A DNA stretch of 64,000 nucleotides, taken from assembly GCA_019449595.1 (NCBI GenBank), contig JAGRPL010000004.1, forward strand, positions 1,302,001-1,366,000, given 5' to 3'. The stretch comes from Rhodoferax sp. (GTDB taxonomy: Bacteria; Pseudomonadota; Gammaproteobacteria; Burkholderiales; Burkholderiaceae_C). The notes below the pieces were generated by a model, which was not told the origin of the DNA, searched no databases, and worked only from the letters and a program-made list of their open reading frames with translations. Positions 61,262 through 64,000 of this stretch are shown piece after piece (position 1 is the first letter of the stretch; the number at the start of each line of letters is the position of its first letter). The translations under genes and the position numbers were made by a program.

Positions 61262-61279
61262 TGAGCGACTCCATACGAA

Positions 61280-61300
61280 ACGTATACAAATTATATACGT
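61280..61300. promoter_or_regulatory. Palindromic operator over the parD-like/map promoter
   Basis: Arms ACGTATA and TATACGT (7 bp, perfect) with a 7-nt spacer. On the minus strand it covers TATAAT (61290-61295), and TCGACA lies 16 bases further upstream (61312-61317), giving a good sigma-70 promoter for the ParD-like gene. Confidence 0.6.
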
Positions 61301-61372
61301 ATCACATATTTTGTCGATCACATCAACACAAGAGCCGACACCGCAATGCCGCCACTGCCAAATCAGATATAG

Positions 61373-61406
61373 AAAAGCCGCGCAGCCCTCACGGAATCTG
61401 CGCGGC
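61373..61406 (-). terminator. Intrinsic terminator after the truncated lpdA copy
   Basis: Minus-strand stem GCCGCGCAG / CTGCGCGGC (9 bp, 12-nt loop, 61377-61406) followed by TTTTCTAT. A nearly identical hairpin follows the intact lpdA. Confidence 0.75.
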
Positions 61407-61408
61407 CA

Positions 61409-61425
61409 GCTACTGATTCAGTAGC
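61409..61425. repeat. Short GCTA-TAGC repeat, copy 7 (beside terminator)
   Basis: Near-perfect palindrome GCTACTGATTCAGTAGC preceded by CTGCGCGGCCA, which is also the arm of the terminator. Confidence 0.5.
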
Positions 61426-61455
61426 AACATCGGGCGAGTGGCTTATTTACTTCCG

Positions 61456-61700
61456 TTACTTGCGTGCCGGCGGCACGTCCGTGCAGCTGCCGTGCGCCAC
61501 TTCCGCCGCCATGCCCAGGCTCTCGCCCAGCGTGGGGTGGGGGTGGATGGTCTTGCCGATGTCCACGGCATCCGCGCCCATCTCGATGGCCAACGCAATC
61601 TCGCCGATCATGTCGCCAGCGTGGGTGCCGACCCCGCCGCCGCCCAGAATCTTGCCATGGCCGTGCACTTCAGGAGATTCATCAAACAGGAGTTTCCGAT
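61456..61700 (-). pseudogene. Truncated 3' end of lpdA (dihydrolipoyl dehydrogenase)
   Basis: Only the last 80 or so codons of lpdA remain: [20 protein letters not shown] through to the stop with [10 protein letters not shown]. They match the intact lpdA 3' end at 62694-62950 closely, with a few substitutions such as GGGG in place of GGGI. No start codon or upstream lpdA sequence exists; beyond about 61700 the sequence changes to unrelated AT-rich DNA. It is followed by its own copy of the lpdA terminator. Confidence 0.85.
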
Positions 61701-61738
61701 TGAACTAAGGAAAATCCAGGAGGACTTGAGACACAAGA

Positions 61739-62323
61739 CTACGTATCCGAAATTGACATAGGATCACGAATAGTAATTTGAGAAAATTTCTTCCACGAGA
61801 TCTGCAATAACATAGCCATGCACACTGCACAGGCCGTGAACTGCAGATGCTCAACGCTTTTTGCTCGCTCACCGTGAGCACTGATTGCAGATTGATACAC
61901 CTTTGAATGCTCCGCCCACCTCACAAGTTGGTGAACCCGTTGCTTTTGTCGATTTGAAGACAGCGTTTCATCATCAAGCCCGTGAGCAAAGTCATTCCGA
62001 ATACGCCGTAATATTTGCAACGCGTGCTCAAAGCCGGGATCGATCGCACCGAGGCGATAGGCAAACAGAATCTTTGCAGAAAAGGTTCCAAGCATACGGT
62101 CCCCATCAAATAGTGGATCGTTACCTCCCGGATGTGGAACCAGTAACTGTCTCAGCAATTTCTCTAAATCGACATCGAGGCGTGCCGCAGCCAAAATAAC
62201 TGCTGCACGCTCACTCTCGTTCAATAGTGAATTTGTTAGCTTGAAAGAATCTGTTATGACATCAATCACAAACTCTTTAGTTCCTGGTGGATAAGTTGCA
62301 GGATCTGTACTCAATCTCTTCAC
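61739..62323 (-). CDS. MtlR-like (mannitol repressor family) protein, probably inserted
   Basis: 194-residue protein. The central sequence SERAAVILAAARLDVDLEKL, GTFSAKILFAYRLGAIDPGFEH and LRRIRNDFAHGL follows the pattern of the MtlR family, in which the final motif (RNDFAH) is highly conserved. There are no DNA-binding motifs, and no mannitol genes are near. Base composition is clearly lower in GC than its neighbours, and the gene is bracketed by two lpdA 3' ends, so I infer acquisition by transfer. Function unknown; a role in defence or in RNA binding cannot be judged. Confidence 0.65.
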   Translation of the reverse strand: MKRLSTDPATYPPGTKEFVIDVITDSFKLTNSLLNESERAAVILAAARLDVDLEKLLRQLLVPHPGGNDPLFDGDRMLGTFSAKILFAYRLGAIDPGFEHALQILRRIRNDFAHGLDDETLSSNRQKQRVHQLVRWAEHSKVYQSAISAHGERAKSVEHLQFTACAVCMAMLLQISWKKFSQITIRDPMSISDT

Positions 62324-62428
62324 TCCGTGGTCTATTCACTGTATGAGTATGCACGACGTGTACTATGGTTGCCATAGCTAGGTGCAGTTCGAGGATGCCA
62401 TCAAGCTTCGGTAGCGGTGGCTCCGTGC

Positions 62429-62605
62429 CTAGGTGATGTGCGGCGCGTGCGTCTCGACTTTGACGTGATGTAGAAACTTGTGAATTTCTTCACTGAAAGC
62501 GTTGAGAGTGATGATGCGCTTCTGGCCCACGCGCAGCGGGCCAATCATTCGAAACCCCGCACAGATAAGGACAATCGGCTCGGCGCTATTTGCAAACTGG
62601 CGACG
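62429..62605 (-). other. Unrecognised short reading frame, possible remnant
   Basis: A minus-strand frame open from about 62605 to the stop at 62429 reads SRRQFANSAEPIVLICAGFR, then IGPLRVGQKRIITLNAFSEE and ends THAPHIT. An ATG at 62548 would give 39 residues. I do not recognise it; it may be the tail of a gene disrupted when the segment between the two lpdA ends was acquired. The remaining bases from 62324 to 62428 show no clear feature. Confidence 0.3.
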
Positions 62606-62618
62606 GGAAAATAAGAAT

Positions 62619-62654
62619 AAAAAAGCCGCGCAGCCCTCACGGAATCTGCGCAGC
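62619..62654 (-). terminator. Intrinsic terminator of lpdA
   Basis: Minus-strand stem (62625-62654) like the one at 61377-61406, followed by six T residues. It lies 40 bases after the lpdA stop. Confidence 0.8.
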
Positions 62655-62656
62655 CA

Positions 62657-62673
62657 GCTACTGATTTAGTAGC
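62657..62673. repeat. Short GCTA-TAGC repeat, copy 8 (beside terminator)
   Basis: GCTACTGATTTAGTAGC, one base different from copy 7. It belongs to the block duplicated with the lpdA 3' end. Confidence 0.5.
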
Positions 62674-62693
62674 ACCCGAATTTCGGGCCTGTC

Positions 62694-64000
62694 TTACTTC
62701 CGCGCCGGCGGCACATCCGTGCAGCTGCCATGCGCAATCTCCGCCGCCATGCCGATGCTCTCGCCCAGCGTGGGGTGCGGGTGGATGGTCTTGCCGATGT
62801 CCACGGCGTCCGCGCCCATCTCGATGGCCAGCGCGATCTCGCCGATCATGTCGCCGGCGTGGGTGCCGACGATGCCGCCGCCCAGGATGCGGCCGTGGCC
62901 GTGCGCCTCGGGGCTGTCATCGAACAGCAGCTTGGTGAAGCCCTCGTCGCGGCCGTTGGCAATGGCGCGGCCCGATGCCGTCCAGGGGAACAGGCCCTTT
63001 TTCACCTTGATGCCCTGCGCCTTGGCCTGGTCTTCGGTCAGGCCCACCCAGGCCACTTCGGGGTCGGTGTAGGCCACGCTGGGGATGACGCGGGCGTTGA
63101 AGGCCGTGCTGGCCAGTTCCGCGTTGCCCTGCAGTTCGCCGGCAATCACCTCGGCCGCCACATGCGCCTCGTGCACCGCCTTGTGCGCCAGCATGGGCTG
63201 GCCCACGATGTCGCCAATGGCAAAGATGTGCGGCACGTTGGTGCGCATCTGGATGTCGACGTTGATGAAGCCACGGTCCGTGACGGCCACGCCGGCCTTC
63301 TCGGCGGCAATCTTCTTGCCATTGGGCGTGCGGCCCACGGCTTGCAGCACCAGGTCGTACACCTGCGGTGCGGGGGCCGTACCACCCTCCTCGGCTGGCG
63401 CAAAGGTCACCTCAATGCCTTCGGACGTGGCCTTGGCGCCCACCGTCTTGGTCTTGAGCATGATGTTGTCAAAGCGCTTGGCGTTCATCTTCTGCCACAC
63501 CTTGACCAGGTCGCGGTCGGCGCCCTGCATCAGGCCGTCGAGCATTTCCACCACGTCCAGGCGTGCGCCCAGCGTGCTGTAGACCGTGCCCATTTCCAGG
63601 CCGATGATGCCGCCGCCCAGGATGAGCATGCGCTTGGGCACATCCTTCAGGGCCAGCGCGCCGGTGGAGTCCACCACGCGCGGGTCATTGGGCATGAAGG
63701 GCAGGCGCACGGCCTGGCTGCCCGCCGCGATGATGGCCTTTTTGAAGGCGATGACTTTCTTGGCGCCGGTCTTGTCTTGCGAGGTGCCGGTGGTTTCTTC
63801 CACCTCCACGTGGTTCGCACCCACGAAGGCGCCGTAGCCGCGCACCACGGTGACCTTGCGCATCTTGGCCATGGCCGCCAAGCCACCGGTGAGCTTGCCC
63901 ACCACTTTTTCCTTGTGGCCGCGCAGCTTGTCGATGTTGACCACGGGTTTGCCGAAGTCCACACCCAGGTCGGCCATGTGGCCCACTTCGTCCATGACCG
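62694..64000 (-). CDS. lpdA: Dihydrolipoyl dehydrogenase, 5' end outside window
   Basis: At least 435 codons of the E3 subunit of 2-oxoacid dehydrogenase complexes. The NAD-binding motif is LILGGGIIGLEMGTVYSTLG, the FAD-interacting motif is IFAIGDIVGQPMLAHKA, and the C-terminal His-Glu region is [10 protein letters not shown]. The redox-active disulfide region would lie in the missing N-terminus. The gene runs off the right edge. Its 3' end and terminator are duplicated at 61373-61700. It is likely part of a pyruvate dehydrogenase operon to the right and could also serve the E1 cluster at 2.4 kb, but the sequence does not show this. Confidence 0.92.
   Translation of the reverse strand, partial: VMDEVGHMADLGVDFGKPVVNIDKLRGHKEKVVGKLTGGLAAMAKMRKVTVVRGYGAFVGANHVEVEETTGTSQDKTGAKKVIAFKKAIIAAGSQAVRLPFMPNDPRVVDSTGALALKDVPKRMLILGGGIIGLEMGTVYSTLGARLDVVEMLDGLMQGADRDLVKVWQKMNAKRFDNIMLKTKTVGAKATSEGIEVTFAPAEEGGTAPAPQVYDLVLQAVGRTPNGKKIAAEKAGVAVTDRGFINVDIQMRTNVPHIFAIGDIVGQPMLAHKAVHEAHVAAEVIAGELQGNAELASTAFNARVIPSVAYTDPEVAWVGLTEDQAKAQGIKVKKGLFPWTASGRAIANGRDEGFTKLLFDDSPEAHGHGRILGGGIVGTHAGDMIGEIALAIEMGADAVDIGKTIHPHPTLGESIGMAAEIAHGSCTDVPPARK

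Noticed and set aside
61373-62674. The two similar hairpin blocks as inverted-repeat ends of an insertion sequence
   Set aside because: They are direct, not inverted, they match the lpdA terminator, and no transposase lies between them; a duplicated gene end explains them better.
1-64000. CRISPR array, tRNA, rRNA or prophage
   Set aside because: No regularly spaced repeats, no cloverleaf-like or rRNA sequence, and no capsid, tail or integrase genes were recognised on either strand.

Overview
The window is about 64 kb of high-GC DNA (low-GC patches near 61.3-62.6 kb) from a betaproteobacterium, most likely a member of the Comamonadaceae (Rhodoferax/Polaromonas/Acidovorax-like). This rests on gene content and order (phaC-phaA-phaB, a zapB-like gene-zapA-6S RNA, a salvage-type cobalamin operon), on CTACAAT-type -10 boxes, and on a short GCTATnnn..TAGC repeat that I associate with this family. 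No search was run, so the family is an inference. No rRNA, tRNA, CRISPR array, prophage or intact insertion sequence was seen.

Layout: 0-2.2 kb is the end of a sugar ABC transporter operon (mmsA partial, mmsB). 2.4-5.4 kb is a compact 2-oxoacid/acetoin dehydrogenase cluster (E1 alpha, E1 beta, a free-standing lipoyl domain, a lipoate ligase) with no E2 gene. 5.4-23.1 kb, almost all on the minus strand, is a cobalamin salvage, assembly and uptake region. Transcription runs from right to left: riboswitch, btuB, cobB, a signal-less BtuF-like gene, cobU, btuF, btuC, btuD, cobO, bioB, cbiB, cobD, an alpha/beta hydrolase and cobQ; then a second riboswitch with bluB, cobT, cobS and cobC. Corrin-ring genes are absent, so the locus imports corrinoids, builds the lower ligand (BluB) and assembles the nucleotide loop.

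23.2-28.5 kb holds a zapB-like gene, zapA, 6S RNA, a TSUP exporter and an overlapping pair of c-di-GMP proteins. 28.6-34.4 kb holds a PfkB kinase, polyhydroxybutyrate synthesis (phaB, phaA, phaC) and pgeF. 34.5-47.9 kb is mixed housekeeping: FAH family, HD-GYP, a DMT transporter with a histidine-rich tail beside an RcnB-like protein, NUDIX, EcsC, PAP2, prpE, isochorismatase, NlpC/P60, a methyltransferase, nitronate monooxygenase and an acyl-CoA synthetase. 48-53.4 kb is a probable extracytosolic flavin redox system (PepSY protein, DUF2271 protein with an ApbE-type flavinylation motif, PepSY-flavodoxin-reductase fusion, ApbE), followed by a Tat-dependent DUF1513 gene behind a Fur-like box. 53.4-57.6 kb encodes a compact cbb3-like oxidase. 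57.8-61.3 kb holds a DUF4239 protein, a periplasmic-sensor diguanylate cyclase and a ParD-like/methionine aminopeptidase pair. The right end has an intact lpdA running off the window and, 1.2 kb away, a second truncated lpdA 3' end flanking an AT-rich MtlR-like gene.

Most unusual observations: (1) two copies of a 42-bp core inside the coding regions of btuF and cobB, each enclosed in long complementary arms whose sequence differs between the copies; (2) a ParD-like/Map module that looks like a toxin-antitoxin operon, with a palindromic operator over its -10 box; (3) an lpdA 3'-end duplication around an inserted gene; (4) at least eight copies of a short repeat, two of which are read in the same frame within unrelated proteins.
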